From contig NZ_CP017114.1 of the NCBI RefSeq assembly GCF_001720485.1, positions 806,001 to 870,000 on the forward strand: DNA of 64,000 nucleotides, read 5' to 3'. The stretch comes from Cobetia marina (GTDB lineage: Bacteria > Pseudomonadota > Gammaproteobacteria > Pseudomonadales > Halomonadaceae). The notes under the pieces were generated by a model. That model did no database searches and was not told the DNA's origin. It was given only the letters and a program-made list of their open reading frames with translations. Of the stretch, positions 41,164-50,737 are shown piece after piece. Position numbers and translations under genes: made by a program. How positions within the stretch are numbered: position 1 is the first letter of the stretch; every line of letters begins with the position of its first letter.

Positions 41164-44100
41164 ATGGTCGATTACTTCCTGAGACACAAGGTCATCAGCT
41201 GGATGGTCACGCTGTTGCTGTCGGTGGGCGGCGTGGTGTCATTCTTCAATCTTGGCCAGCTGGAGTTTCCCGAGTTCACCATCCGCAATGCGGTGGTGAT
41301 CACCCAATATCCGGGCGCCACCCCCAAGCAGGTGGAGGAGGAGGTCACGCTGCCGCTGGAGAAGGCCATCCAGCAGATTCCCAATCTCAAGCGTGTCAGT
41401 TCGGTCAACAGCTCAGGCCTTTCGCAGATCACGCTGGAACTCGAGAGCAGCGTGCGCGCAGGCGAGATGCAGCAGTACTGGGATCTGTTGCGGCGCAAGA
41501 TCAATGATGCCCAGTCGAGTCTGCCACCCGGCAGCTCCTCCTCGGTGGTCAATGATGACTTCGGGGACGTGTTCGGCCTGCTCTACAACCTGAGTGGCGA
41601 GGGCTACTCGGCGCATGATCTCGAGGATCAGGCCGATTTCCTGCAACGCGAACTGACGCTGGTGGAGGGCGTGAAGAAGGTCTCCATCGTCGGCGCGCGC
41701 AGCGAGCAGGTGATCGTGGCGCTGGACCGTGATCGCATGCAGGCGCTGAACATCTCGCCGGACCAGCTCTCCAATCTGCTCAACGCCCAGAACGTGGTCG
41801 GCAATGCCGGTCGTATCCGTCAGAACGGCCTGTCGCTGGAATTGCAGCCGGGCGGGGAGTTCCAGAGCGTGCAGGACCTGGAGCGTCTCGTGGTCGGTCG
41901 CCCCGGCAATGGCGGCCTGATCCGTCTCGGGGATATCGCCTCGGTCAGCCGCGAGTACACCGAATCGCCGTCACGTCTCTATCACACCGATGGCGAGACC
42001 GCTCTGTCGCTGGGGATCTCGTTTGCCTCCGGCGTCAATGTGGTGGAGGTCGGCGAGCGAGTCGACCAGCGTCTTGGGGAGCTTGAATCGCGGATGCCGT
42101 TGGGCATGGAGCTGACCACCGTCTATCACCAGCCGCAGGTGGTGGATGAGGCGGTCTCCGGCTTCCTGCTCAATCTGGCCGAGGCCGTCGGTATCGTGAT
42201 CCTGGTGCTGCTGCTGTTCATGGGCGTCAAGAGCGGGGTGCTGATGGGGCTGGTGCTGCTGATCACCATTCTCGGCACCTTCGTGATGATGTCGATCCAT
42301 GGCATCGAGCTGCAGAAGATCTCGCTGGGCGCGCTGATCATCGCGCTGGGCATGCTGGTGGACAACGCCATCGTGGTCACGGAAGGCATGCTGATCGGCC
42401 TCAAGCGTGGCAAGACCAAGCGTCAGGCTGCCTTCGAGGTGGTCAACCAGAATCGCCTGCCGCTGCTGGGGGCCACGGTGATCGCGATTACCGCCTTCGC
42501 GCCCATCGGTCTGTCGCCGGATGCGACCGGGGAATTCGTCGGCTCGCTGTTCTGGGTGCTGTGTTACTCGTTGCTGTTGAGCTGGATCACCGCCCTGACG
42601 CTGACCCCGTTCTTCTTCGACATGTTCTTCCGCGAAGCGCGTGAGACATCGGGCAACGACAAGGACGGCGCCGAGCATGAAGACCCTTACCGGGGCGTGA
42701 TCTTCCGTGGCTTCCGAACCCTGCTGGGCTGGGCGATCCGTCTGCGCTGGCTGACCCTGGGCGGGGCGCTGGCACTGCTGGTCGTGGCCGTGATGAGCTT
42801 TGGCCAGATCAAGAATGCCTTCTTCCCGGATGCCTCGACACCGCTGTTCTTCGTCGATGTCTGGATGCCGGAAGGCACCGATGTGCTGGAGACCGAACGG
42901 CATGTCTCGCGTCTGGAGCAGCAGGTGCTGAAGATGGAGCGCGTCAATCATGTCACCAGCGTGACCGGGGGCGGTGCCCAGCGCTTCACCCTGACCTACT
43001 CGCCGGAAGACAGCTACGCGAGCTTCGGTCAGCTGATCGTCGAGACCGAGGACCGCGACAGCCGCGAAGCGCGCATGGAGGAGGTGATACGCCTGTTGCG
43101 CGCCGAATATCCGCAGGTGGAATACAAGGTGCAGGCCTTGCAGGTCGGCCCGTCCGCCAAGGCCAGTCTCGAGGCGCGCCTCTACGGCGAGGACCCGGCG
43201 GTACTGCGCCAGCTGGCCGCCGAAGTGCGTGACGTCTTCGAGCAGGAGCCGCTGGCAGACAGCATTCGCCTGTCGTGGCGCAATCGCGTCAATCGCATCG
43301 AGCCCGAGTTCCTGGATGATCAGGCGCGGCGTGTCGGCGTGACGCGGGATGCATTGCATGAGGCATTGCTGATCAACAGTGATGGCGAGAGCGTCGGCGT
43401 CTATCGCGAGGGCTCCGAACTGATCCCGATCCTGCTGCGCGGTGAGGAGCGCCAGCGCTTTGATCTCGACACCCTGGCCAGTCTCAACGTCTGGAGCGAC
43501 GAACAGGAAACCTATGTGCCGGCGGGAGCGGTGATGGGCCCGCTCAAGGCCGAGCTGCGCGATCCCCTGATCAAGCGGCGCAATCGCGAGCGCATGCTGG
43601 CGGTCTATGCGGAGCCGATGCCACTGTCCGGCGAGACGGCCGCCAGTGTATTGAGTCGCATACGACCCAAGGTCGAGGCCATCGAGCTGCCGGAGGGATA
43701 TCATCTGGAGTGGGGCGGTGAATACGAGACGTCCACCGATGCGCAGAAGGCGCTGTTCTCCTCGCTGCCGATGGGGCTGTTGGGGATGTTCGTGATCACG
43801 GTGCTGCTGTTCTCCAACCTGCGCCAGGCGCTGGCCATCTGGTCCATCGTGCCGCTGACGCTGATCGGTATCGTCAGCGGGTTGATCGTGTTCGGGGCGC
43901 CGTTCACCTTCATGGCACTGCTGGGCACCCTGAGCCTGGTCGGCATGGTGCTCAAGAACGCCATCGTGCTGGTGGAGGAGATCAACGTGCAGCTGACCGA
44001 ACAGGAGGACCGCTTCCAGGCGGTGATGCTGGCGGCGGTCAGCCGCGTGCGGCCGGTCTCGATGGCGGCGATCACGACCATGCTGGGCATGATTCCGCTG

Positions 44101-44241
44101 TTCTCGGATGCCTTCTTCTCGAGCATGGCGGTGGCGATCGTCTTCGGTCTGGGCGTCGCGACGCTGCTGACGCTGGTCGTGCTGCCGGTGGCCTACTGTG
44201 CACTGTTCCGTATTCCGGCAGGCAAGCACGAGGCGGCGTAG
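41164..44241 (+). CDS. RND efflux pump inner-membrane subunit
   Basis: The 1,025-residue pump has the AcrB/MexB-type layout of 12 membrane helices with two large periplasmic loops (residues about 35-335 and 555-860). The proton-relay aspartate lies in helix 4, GMLVDNAIVV. The second half repeats GMVLKNAIVLVEEIN. It exports lipophilic or toxic compounds by proton antiport as a trimer; the drug range cannot be read from sequence. It is 3 nt downstream of the adaptor gene with a CCATGG start context and forms an operon with it under the TetR repressor. A stem-loop follows at 44321. Confidence 0.95.
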   Translation: MVDYFLRHKVISWMVTLLLSVGGVVSFFNLGQLEFPEFTIRNAVVITQYPGATPKQVEEEVTLPLEKAIQQIPNLKRVSSVNSSGLSQITLELESSVRAGEMQQYWDLLRRKINDAQSSLPPGSSSSVVNDDFGDVFGLLYNLSGEGYSAHDLEDQADFLQRELTLVEGVKKVSIVGARSEQVIVALDRDRMQALNISPDQLSNLLNAQNVVGNAGRIRQNGLSLELQPGGEFQSVQDLERLVVGRPGNGGLIRLGDIASVSREYTESPSRLYHTDGETALSLGISFASGVNVVEVGERVDQRLGELESRMPLGMELTTVYHQPQVVDEAVSGFLLNLAEAVGIVILVLLLFMGVKSGVLMGLVLLITILGTFVMMSIHGIELQKISLGALIIALGMLVDNAIVVTEGMLIGLKRGKTKRQAAFEVVNQNRLPLLGATVIAITAFAPIGLSPDATGEFVGSLFWVLCYSLLLSWITALTLTPFFFDMFFREARETSGNDKDGAEHEDPYRGVIFRGFRTLLGWAIRLRWLTLGGALALLVVAVMSFGQIKNAFFPDASTPLFFVDVWMPEGTDVLETERHVSRLEQQVLKMERVNHVTSVTGGGAQRFTLTYSPEDSYASFGQLIVETEDRDSREARMEEVIRLLRAEYPQVEYKVQALQVGPSAKASLEARLYGEDPAVLRQLAAEVRDVFEQEPLADSIRLSWRNRVNRIEPEFLDDQARRVGVTRDALHEALLINSDGESVGVYREGSELIPILLRGEERQRFDLDTLASLNVWSDEQETYVPAGAVMGPLKAELRDPLIKRRNRERMLAVYAEPMPLSGETAASVLSRIRPKVEAIELPEGYHLEWGGEYETSTDAQKALFSSLPMGLLGMFVITVLLFSNLRQALAIWSIVPLTLIGIVSGLIVFGAPFTFMALLGTLSLVGMVLKNAIVLVEEINVQLTEQEDRFQAVMLAAVSRVRPVSMAAITTMLGMIPLFSDAFFSSMAVAIVFGLGVATLLTLVVLPVAYCALFRIPAGKHEAA

Positions 44242-44320
44242 TCACGTCCCCCATGGCCATCCTCCCGGGAGGGCGCCATGCCGTGATGCCAAGCACTGAT
44301 GGCAAGCACTGAGGCATGCC

Positions 44321-44355
44321 GTGCGCCCGATGACAGCGCCTGTCGTCGGGCGCAC
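44321..44355 (+). terminator. Terminator after the RND operon
   Basis: A 16-bp stem (44321-44336 with 44340-44355) contains a single G-T pair and has a 3-nt loop. It lies 80 bp after the pump stop. A smaller hairpin precedes it at 44253-44279. No long T-run follows. Confidence 0.7.
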
Positions 44356-44523
44356 TGCCGTTGGCGAGTCAGCGGTGTTCTCACGCGTCATCGCGATGCA
44401 GTCGATCCCGCATGGGGGCATCGCCAACAGCGCCTTTCCGTTACACTATGCGCCGCCAGTGGTGTGTTTAGGGTCCGCTGCTGGCCCGTCGTCATCAAAA
44501 CCTGTCGAGTCGTGAGGTGTGCC

Positions 44524-47154
44524 TTGGTCGAACCCCTGAGTGCCTGGTGGGGGCAGCAGCTGGTGTTGTGCGGTTGGCGTTTCAGTGCGACACCCGAAGC
44601 GGTGTGGACATCCGAGGAGGCGCGTGCGCGCCTCAAGGCGCTGGAAGTGCCGGATGCCGGCGAGCTGGGCTGGCGCTTGCTGGAAGCGTTCCCCAGTGAC
44701 ATGCCCGACTCGCTGCGTCAGCTGGAAGCGCTGGAGCTGCTGGCGTTGGCGCGGACGGCTGGCTGGCTGTCCGAGGCGCGCACGCGTGCCTGGCTGGTGC
44801 GACTGCTCATGGCCATCGCATCACGTTTCACCTCGCTGGATGACTGGCTCAAGGCGCTGGCGCATTCGCGCAGCGATGCTGGCTGGACACGCGGCGATGA
44901 CGGCTTCTTCGAGGCCAGTCTCGCGCTGTCCCGGCTGGAGCAGGAAGAGGCGGGCGTCACCTGGCCGCGTCTGCTGGAGGCGCTGGAAGGCCGTCAGCCG
45001 GTACCCGCCACCGAGCTGTGGCCGCAGGGTGAGCGTGACCGGGTGTGGATGGCGCGCGCCATCTTTGCGCCCTGGGTCGGCGGGACGACACTGACGTCGA
45101 CGGATGACGGCCTCTGCGAGGCGAGTGACAGCGGTTTCGATGCGCAGGGTCACTGGCCCGACGTGCAACGCTGGCTGCGTGATACCTGGGCGATCCGCAC
45201 TCGTGACGAATTGATCCGTCTGCTGTTGTGGCTGGCCTCGCAAGGGCATCGCTATGGCTGGGACATCGACAGCGCGCGCATGCTGTCGGCCAGTCAGGAT
45301 GAGCGTGACAAGTGGCTCGACGAGCTGGAGTCTGACGCCGCCTCCGAGGAGGCCGAGCGCAAGGCTCAGGGGCTCGCCGGCACCCCGGCACATGCGGCGG
45401 CCAGTGCGGAGCTGGCGGCCGCTGCGGGTCTCGAGCAGGGCCCGTCGCCCGTGGCCTACGGGGAGCTGCTGCTCCAGTATCTGGATCGTGGTGAGCCACT
45501 GGAATTTGCCGCCTGGGACTGGCTGCGGCTGGTGGATCTGGCCTTTGCCGGTCTGTGTGCCGGCTGGTTGAGTCGTGAGGAGGGCGAGGACTTCGCCGCT
45601 CATGGTATCGACCTGCTGGTGCGTCGCTACGCGGATTGGCAGGGTGTGGCGCGCGCCTATCAACGCGGACGCAGCCTGTTCGAGGGGGCGGATCTCACCG
45701 GCTCCACCGACAGTGACTGGCGGCCATTGATGGCCTCACCGGTGACGCCGCTGCGCTGCGAGCTGCACGCGTTGCTGCCGGAGGCCATCCGGGATCGCTC
45801 ACGCACCGCCATGCGTCAATGGCGCAGTGACAGCCGCCACTGGGTGCTGGCCATTGCCAGCATTCGAGAGCCGGACCTGCTCTATCGTCAGGGGCTGCCT
45901 GCGGATGTGGCGGACGCGCGGCGTGAAGAGGCGCGTCAGTACCTCAACGAGACGCTGGCCCTGGATACCCGCGATGGCGTGGCCGGCATGGCGCGTTTCT
46001 GGCTGCCGGCGCAGGCCCATCACCTCAATCAGCTGGCGGCCGATGCCGCACGGGGTGGGCTGCCTGATCCTCAGACGCCTTTCGGTCGCGCCGATAGCGC
46101 CGAGCTGGAACGGCGACAGCGGCTGGCAGTCTGTTATCGTCATCCTGCCAGCATCGTGATGGCGGAGAAGTACGCGTTCTATCTGCTGATGGTGCAGGAC
46201 AGCCGCGATTTCGATGCCGGTGAGCTGGCGCAGTGTGCCGAGCGCCTGCGCAGCGCACTGTGCCGCTTCTATCCGGACGCCGTCCGGCTGCTGGAGGCCT
46301 GGGCGGTATGGGAATCCGCGGTCCCGGAACTTGAGGACCACCCGCTGGTCAACGAGATCCGCTGGCATCTCGAGGACCCCGGCAGCCTGTTCCACTGGCT
46401 CGATTGGCGCGCCAGTGACTGGCAGGAGCCCGGCGAGCGCCCCAGTCTGGATCGTTTCACGGCGCTGGCACTCAGTGGCCCGCTCAATTCGCCGTGCTGG
46501 GGCGAGCCGATGGTCGAGCATGGCCGGGGAGTCGAGGAACTGACCGGCTGGCTGGAAGGTCATTATGGTCTGGCCAACGCCGAGATGCTGATCGGCTTCC
46601 TCGATTTCCTGCGTGATGCCGGGGATCGGGACGAATATCAGATCAATTACGGCCCCTATACCCTCAATCGTGCGCGTCTGGACAACGAGATCGATGTGCT
46701 CGAGAGCGGTGAACGCGGCGAGGATGAGCAGGTGCACCTCGATCGCCTGCGCCGTGTGCGTGACAACGAGGCCCGCTGCAATGAGCTGGACATGGCAGCC
46801 TGGGACATCGCGCAGCTGGTGGATCTGGCGATTGCCGGCCGTCAGCTGGGGTGGCTGGATGCGGCCACCTTCACGGCCTATCTGGACAGCGCCCATGCGA
46901 TGGCGCGAGCACACTACGGCAGCTGGAAGGAATATGCGCGCGGGCTGTTCGCCGGCTATGCCTTCTTCATGGGCGATACCGATCAGCGTGACAGCTTCCT
47001 GCGCGGCTTCCGTGATGTATTGATCCAGTGGCTGACGGCGGCGCCGCCATTGGCCGGACCCTGGGCCAGTCTGGATTTCCCGGGCGCGCGTCCGGGGCAT
47101 TGGCCGGCGCTGCATCTGGATACCCTGAGCGGTGATGCTCGTCTGCTGCATTGA
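44524..47154 (+). CDS. Large DUF1266-like protein with three related segments
   Basis: The 876-residue soluble protein is rich in Trp, Arg and Leu, with no signal peptide or membrane helix. The C-terminal part (AAWDIAQLVDLAIAGRQLGWL ... YGSWKEYARGLFAGYAFFMG) resembles DUF1266 proteins such as E. coli YbeU/YbeR, whose function is unknown. A similar segment occurs near 45511-45700 (WDWLRLVDLAFAGLCAGWL ... YADWQGVARAYQRGR) and a weaker one near 44725-44990 (ELLALARTAGWLSEART ... FTSLDDWLKALAHSR), suggesting repeated modules. The start is uncertain: TTG 44524 has GAGG 6 nt upstream; GTG 44512 and an upstream frame to 44299 that crosses the terminator are less likely. It is monocistronic, with a 270-bp gap after it. 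Confidence 0.75.
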   Translation: MVEPLSAWWGQQLVLCGWRFSATPEAVWTSEEARARLKALEVPDAGELGWRLLEAFPSDMPDSLRQLEALELLALARTAGWLSEARTRAWLVRLLMAIASRFTSLDDWLKALAHSRSDAGWTRGDDGFFEASLALSRLEQEEAGVTWPRLLEALEGRQPVPATELWPQGERDRVWMARAIFAPWVGGTTLTSTDDGLCEASDSGFDAQGHWPDVQRWLRDTWAIRTRDELIRLLLWLASQGHRYGWDIDSARMLSASQDERDKWLDELESDAASEEAERKAQGLAGTPAHAAASAELAAAAGLEQGPSPVAYGELLLQYLDRGEPLEFAAWDWLRLVDLAFAGLCAGWLSREEGEDFAAHGIDLLVRRYADWQGVARAYQRGRSLFEGADLTGSTDSDWRPLMASPVTPLRCELHALLPEAIRDRSRTAMRQWRSDSRHWVLAIASIREPDLLYRQGLPADVADARREEARQYLNETLALDTRDGVAGMARFWLPAQAHHLNQLAADAARGGLPDPQTPFGRADSAELERRQRLAVCYRHPASIVMAEKYAFYLLMVQDSRDFDAGELAQCAERLRSALCRFYPDAVRLLEAWAVWESAVPELEDHPLVNEIRWHLEDPGSLFHWLDWRASDWQEPGERPSLDRFTALALSGPLNSPCWGEPMVEHGRGVEELTGWLEGHYGLANAEMLIGFLDFLRDAGDRDEYQINYGPYTLNRARLDNEIDVLESGERGEDEQVHLDRLRRVRDNEARCNELDMAAWDIAQLVDLAIAGRQLGWLDAATFTAYLDSAHAMARAHYGSWKEYARGLFAGYAFFMGDTDQRDSFLRGFRDVLIQWLTAAPPLAGPWASLDFPGARPGHWPALHLDTLSGDARLLH

Positions 47155-47424
47155 GTATTTTCTGATGCTTTAGTCTATCTTGTGAGGCGATGGCATACGG
47201 ATTGCGGCAATATGCACTACCCTGCTGCGAACGGCATTCAATTGCGTCACAGGTCTCAGGGCATGCCGTTGATCCTGTTGATTCACGTTTCAGGCATGCA
47301 GGCATCTCGTGATGACGGGATTCCTGCCGGCTTTCTGTCTTGTCATGCATCACCTGTTATCGCCGTCCGCAAGTGCTGATCACGTTTTGTCTCATGGCAC
47401 CGGGCCCACGACGAGGAATGTTGG
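47155..47424. other. Intergenic region
   Basis: A 270-bp stretch, AT-richer at its start (47155-47220). It should contain the promoter of the NlpC/P60 gene. Only a weak 7-bp inverted repeat (47261-47267, 47293-47299) was found; no gene recognised. Confidence 0.5.
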
Positions 47425-48024
47425 ATGCGTCACACGTTATTGTGTTGTCTTTTACTGTTGCCGCTAGGTGTGGCGGGGTGTGCCAGCCATTCACAGCCTC
47501 CGAGTGACATGGCCTATTACGATGTCGATCTGCCGGAATTGCCCAAGCTCAAGCGTTACCGTCAGCAGGCCGGCCAACCGCAGGGTCCGGCAGAGCCGCA
47601 GCTGGCATCGGGTCCCAGTATCCGGGAAGTGTTGCTGGAAGAGCATGATCGCTGGGCGGGAACGCCCTATCGCCTGGGCGGCACCAACTCACGGGGCATC
47701 GATTGTTCTGCGCTGATGCAGCATGTGTTCAGTGACGGTTTCGGGATCGAACTGCCACGTACCACCCGTGATCAGGTCAAGCGGGGCAAGCGTATCGACA
47801 AGTCGCAGTTGAAGCCGGGTGACCTGGTGTTCTTCCGCCCCTCACGTCGTTACAACCATGTGGGCGTGTATGTGGGCAACGGCTATTTCCTGCATGCCTC
47901 CACGTCACGTGGCGTGAAGCTGTCGCGGCTGGACAATGTCTACTGGTCGCAGCACTACTGGCAGTCGCGGCGGCCCATGCCCCACGAGGCCATGCAGATG
48001 AAACTGGCCATGCGCAGTCAATGA
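47425..48024 (+). CDS. NlpC/P60-family lipoprotein endopeptidase
   Basis: The 199-residue outer-membrane lipoprotein has a signal peptide with lipobox VAGC (Cys19), a proline-rich linker and an NlpC/P60 peptidase domain from about residue 65. The catalytic Cys94 (GIDCSALMQ), His145 (NHVGVYVG) and third residue His157 (YFLHAST) are all present. It is likely a cell-wall endopeptidase cutting the stem-peptide crosslink, as E. coli MepS (Spr) does. GAGG lies near 47414, though spacing is long. A terminator follows at 48041. Confidence 0.92.
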   Translation: MRHTLLCCLLLLPLGVAGCASHSQPPSDMAYYDVDLPELPKLKRYRQQAGQPQGPAEPQLASGPSIREVLLEEHDRWAGTPYRLGGTNSRGIDCSALMQHVFSDGFGIELPRTTRDQVKRGKRIDKSQLKPGDLVFFRPSRRYNHVGVYVGNGYFLHASTSRGVKLSRLDNVYWSQHYWQSRRPMPHEAMQMKLAMRSQ

Positions 48025-48040
48025 CGACACTCGCATGATG

Positions 48041-48070
48041 GACAACACCCGGCCCTGGCCGGGTGTTGTC
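48041..48070 (+). terminator. Terminator after the NlpC/P60 gene
   Basis: Perfect 13-bp arms (48041-48053, 48058-48070) with a CCTG loop, followed by GTTTTC. It lies between this gene and the convergent LysR gene. Confidence 0.88.
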
Positions 48071-48118
48071 GTTTTCGGCCCGCGAATTCTCGAGCCCCGC
48101 CATGTCCGGCAGCCCGCC

Positions 48119-49072
48119 TCATGGACTTTCGCGTACCACGGAGTGCTCGATCACGAAGTCGACGAAGGCCTGTTCGGCCCGCGACAGTCCACGCTCACGT
48201 CGCCAGGCCAGCGACAGGTCCAGCCAGGCGGGTTCACTGAAGGAAATGGCGGTGAGGTTGTTTTCCTCACGGTCATCCTCCACCACGCGCTTGAGGAAGG
48301 TGGTGATACCGAAGCCGCGTGACACGATCGCCTTGTTGAGCGCGATCAGGTTGGATTCGAAGGCGATACTGGGAATCAGACCGTGCTGGCTTGCCAGACG
48401 TTCGATGAAATCGCGATGGAAATAACCGCGCTTGAAGACGACCAGCTCTTCAGCGAAGAATGCTTCGAGGCTGATGTGCTCCCGTGTCGCCAGCGGGTGG
48501 TCGTTGGGCAGGCAGACCACCATCTCTTCGCGCAGGAAGTGCTGGCTGACCAGCCCGCTGGTGGCGCTGCCGGGGTGTTCCTCGACGATGACGCCCAGAT
48601 CCAGCTCGCCATTGTCGATCATCTTGCGAAGACTCAGGGTGCCGCCCTCGATCACGCTCAAGGTGATATCAGGGTGGCGCGCCTTGAAGGCCATCAACAG
48701 GGGCGGGAAATAGTAGGACCCCAGCATCGAGGACACGCCGATGCGTACCTCACCTTTGACCAGGCCATCCAGTTCGGCCATGGCCAGGGCCGCTCGCTGC
48801 GCCTGTTGCAGCAGAGAGCGTGCATGCACGAGCAATGTCTCACCGGCGGGTGTCAGACTCACGCCCTTGGTGCCACGTATCAGCAGCGGCTGGCCCAGCC
48901 GGGACTCCAGATTGGCGATCGACTGACTGACGGCCGACTGGGCCAGTTGCAGCGCCGTGGCGGCGGCGGTGAAGCTGCCGCGCTCCGTGACACTCACGAA
49001 GATCTCCAGTGCCCGCAGATCGAAGGGCAGTTTCATGTCGCGCTCTTCATGTCTGATGCCATCCTCATTCAT
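48119..49072 (-). CDS. LysR-family transcriptional regulator (YnfL-like position)
   Basis: The 317-residue regulator has an N-terminal winged helix (LRALEIFVSVTERGSFTAAA, with AVSQSIANLESRLG) and an effector-binding domain starting at GEVRIGVSSM. AAGGGAG lies 4-5 nt before the ATG at 49072; ATG 49036 (MKLPFDLRALEIF) is an alternative. It is divergent from an MFS transporter gene, an arrangement also seen for E. coli ynfL-ynfM, so control of that transporter is likely. The inducer is unknown. Confidence 0.92.
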   Translation of the reverse strand: MNEDGIRHEERDMKLPFDLRALEIFVSVTERGSFTAAATALQLAQSAVSQSIANLESRLGQPLLIRGTKGVSLTPAGETLLVHARSLLQQAQRAALAMAELDGLVKGEVRIGVSSMLGSYYFPPLLMAFKARHPDITLSVIEGGTLSLRKMIDNGELDLGVIVEEHPGSATSGLVSQHFLREEMVVCLPNDHPLATREHISLEAFFAEELVVFKRGYFHRDFIERLASQHGLIPSIAFESNLIALNKAIVSRGFGITTFLKRVVEDDREENNLTAISFSEPAWLDLSLAWRRERGLSRAEQAFVDFVIEHSVVRESP

Positions 49073-49300
49073 CTCCCTTGTCCCCGACCCTGACCGGCGT
49101 CCCTTGCGGCCATCACGCCGTCCAGTCCCTGGACGTCATTCACCATGCGCAGGCGGTCTGACGGCGTGAGGCCTGCAGGCCGGTGGGTCAGGCTCATGGG
49201 TATCACTTTTGCTGATGGCTGGCATCATGTCGAGCTATTTTACTGATGGTGTTCGAGGGCGCAGACTCACGCCATCCCCATGATTGACTGCAGGTACCTG

Positions 49301-50641
49301 ATGGCTTCATCGCTGAGTGCGTCTTCCACCGCCCCATCCGACTCGGGGCATCACGATACTGCCGGGCAGCCAGTGCTGCCGTCCCCTCTCAAGGTGCATG
49401 GCCGTGATTGGCGACGCATGACCCAGGCGTTGTGTCTGGGCTCCTTCGTCGTCTTCATCAATCTCTATGTGGTGCAGCCGATGTTACCGCTGCTGGCGAC
49501 CGACCTTGGCCTGAGCTCGCTGCAGGCGAGTCTGTCGTTGTCGGTGACCACCCTCACGCTGGCACTGGCGTTGCTGGTCTTCGGCCCGCTATCGGATGCG
49601 CTGGGGCGGCGACGTCTGCTGCTCTGGACATTGGCCGGGGGGGTGGCCTGCTCGGGACTTGCCTTGCTGGCTGAAGGTTTCTGGTCGCTGTTGGCAGTAC
49701 GTGCGTTGCAGGGCTTTCTGCTCGGGGGCTTGCCGGCGGTCGCGGTCGCCTACATGAGCGATGAGATGGAACAGCCGGCGTTGATGGCTGCGGTGGGGCT
49801 CTATATCAGTGCCAATTCGCTCGGCGGCATCAGTGGGCGGGTCGCTGGAGGTGTCGTGGCCGAGCACTGGGGCTGGCAGATGAGTTTCGCGGTGATTGGC
49901 GGTATCAGCCTGTTGCTGCTGGCGGCGCTGTGGCAGTTGCTGCCGCGTCAGCGACGCTTCGTGGCACAGCCCTTCCATCCGGCCAGCATGCTGGCAGGGC
50001 TGGGGCGCCATCTGCGCAATCCACGGCTGTGGCCGGTGTTTCTGCTCGGTGGACTCAACTTCTTCATCTTCGTGAATCTCTACAGCTACATGACCTTTCG
50101 CCTGAGCGCGGCCCCCTGGTCACTGGGGAGTCAGTGGTTGGGATTGCTGTTTCTGACCTATCTGGCAGGCACCTTCGGTGCCTCGCAGTCCGGCCGGCTG
50201 GCACAGCGTCTGGCCGCCGGGCGGGGGCAGGCACTCGCGCAGGGAGCGCAGCGACAGGAGGAGCAGGATGGTGCGCAACGCCGCGCCCAGGCACTGACCA
50301 TGATGCTGGGCACCGCGCTCTTGATTCTCGGCACTCTGGTCACGCTGAGCCATTCGTTGATCGGCATGCTGGCCGGCCTGAGCCTGAATGCCTTCGGCTT
50401 CTTCCTGGCACATGCCACCGCGTCGGCCTGGGTCGGGCGCAATGCCGAAGGGGCGCGGGCCAGCGCCAGCGCGCTCTACCTGACGGCTTACTATCTCGGG
50501 GCGAGCCTGGGCGGCTTCTGGCTGGAGCCCTTCTGGCAGCAGGCAGGGTGGCCAGGGGTGGTGGTGGGTGGCGTCAGCGTTCTGCTTGTCACCCTGGGGT
50601 TGGCGATGCTGTGCTGGCGACGGGCCACGCCGCAGCATTGA
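49301..50641 (+). CDS. MFS transporter, YnfM-like
   Basis: The 446-residue protein has 12 predicted membrane helices and MFS loop motifs (FGPLSDALGRRRLLL between helices 2 and 3). The SLQASLSLSVTTLTLALALL and NLYVVQPMLPLL segments resemble YnfM-type transporters, a group related to arabinose-efflux proteins. The region between the two halves has a Q/A-rich cytoplasmic insert (GRGQALAQGAQRQEEQDG). The chosen ATG at 49301 has GCAGGT 7 nt upstream; an in-frame ATG at 49280 lacks one. The substrate is unknown. It is divergent from a LysR regulator gene. Confidence 0.88.
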   Translation: MASSLSASSTAPSDSGHHDTAGQPVLPSPLKVHGRDWRRMTQALCLGSFVVFINLYVVQPMLPLLATDLGLSSLQASLSLSVTTLTLALALLVFGPLSDALGRRRLLLWTLAGGVACSGLALLAEGFWSLLAVRALQGFLLGGLPAVAVAYMSDEMEQPALMAAVGLYISANSLGGISGRVAGGVVAEHWGWQMSFAVIGGISLLLLAALWQLLPRQRRFVAQPFHPASMLAGLGRHLRNPRLWPVFLLGGLNFFIFVNLYSYMTFRLSAAPWSLGSQWLGLLFLTYLAGTFGASQSGRLAQRLAAGRGQALAQGAQRQEEQDGAQRRAQALTMMLGTALLILGTLVTLSHSLIGMLAGLSLNAFGFFLAHATASAWVGRNAEGARASASALYLTAYYLGASLGGFWLEPFWQQAGWPGVVVGGVSVLLVTLGLAMLCWRRATPQH

Positions 50642-50662
50642 TATCCACCGTGAGATTCCTGC

Positions 50663-50708
50663 CTGACACGCAAACGGCTCGCCAGATGGCGAGCCGTTTG
50701 CGTGTCAG
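50663..50708. terminator. Bidirectional terminator with a perfect 21-bp stem
   Basis: 50663-50683 and 50688-50708 are exact reverse complements around the loop AGAT. It lies between the MFS gene (+) and msrA (-), which converge on it. The loop and style match the terminator at 60203-60242. Confidence 0.85.
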
Positions 50709-50737
50709 TGGCAGGCGAGGCGACTCGACGGTGAGAC

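Noticed and set aside
41971..44229. 752-codon minus-strand frame opposite the RND pump gene, and similar frames opposite the VTT-FAD gene (51730-53934).
   Set aside because: Products are Q/H/R-rich with no domain resemblance; they are shadows of highly biased codon use in the real genes.
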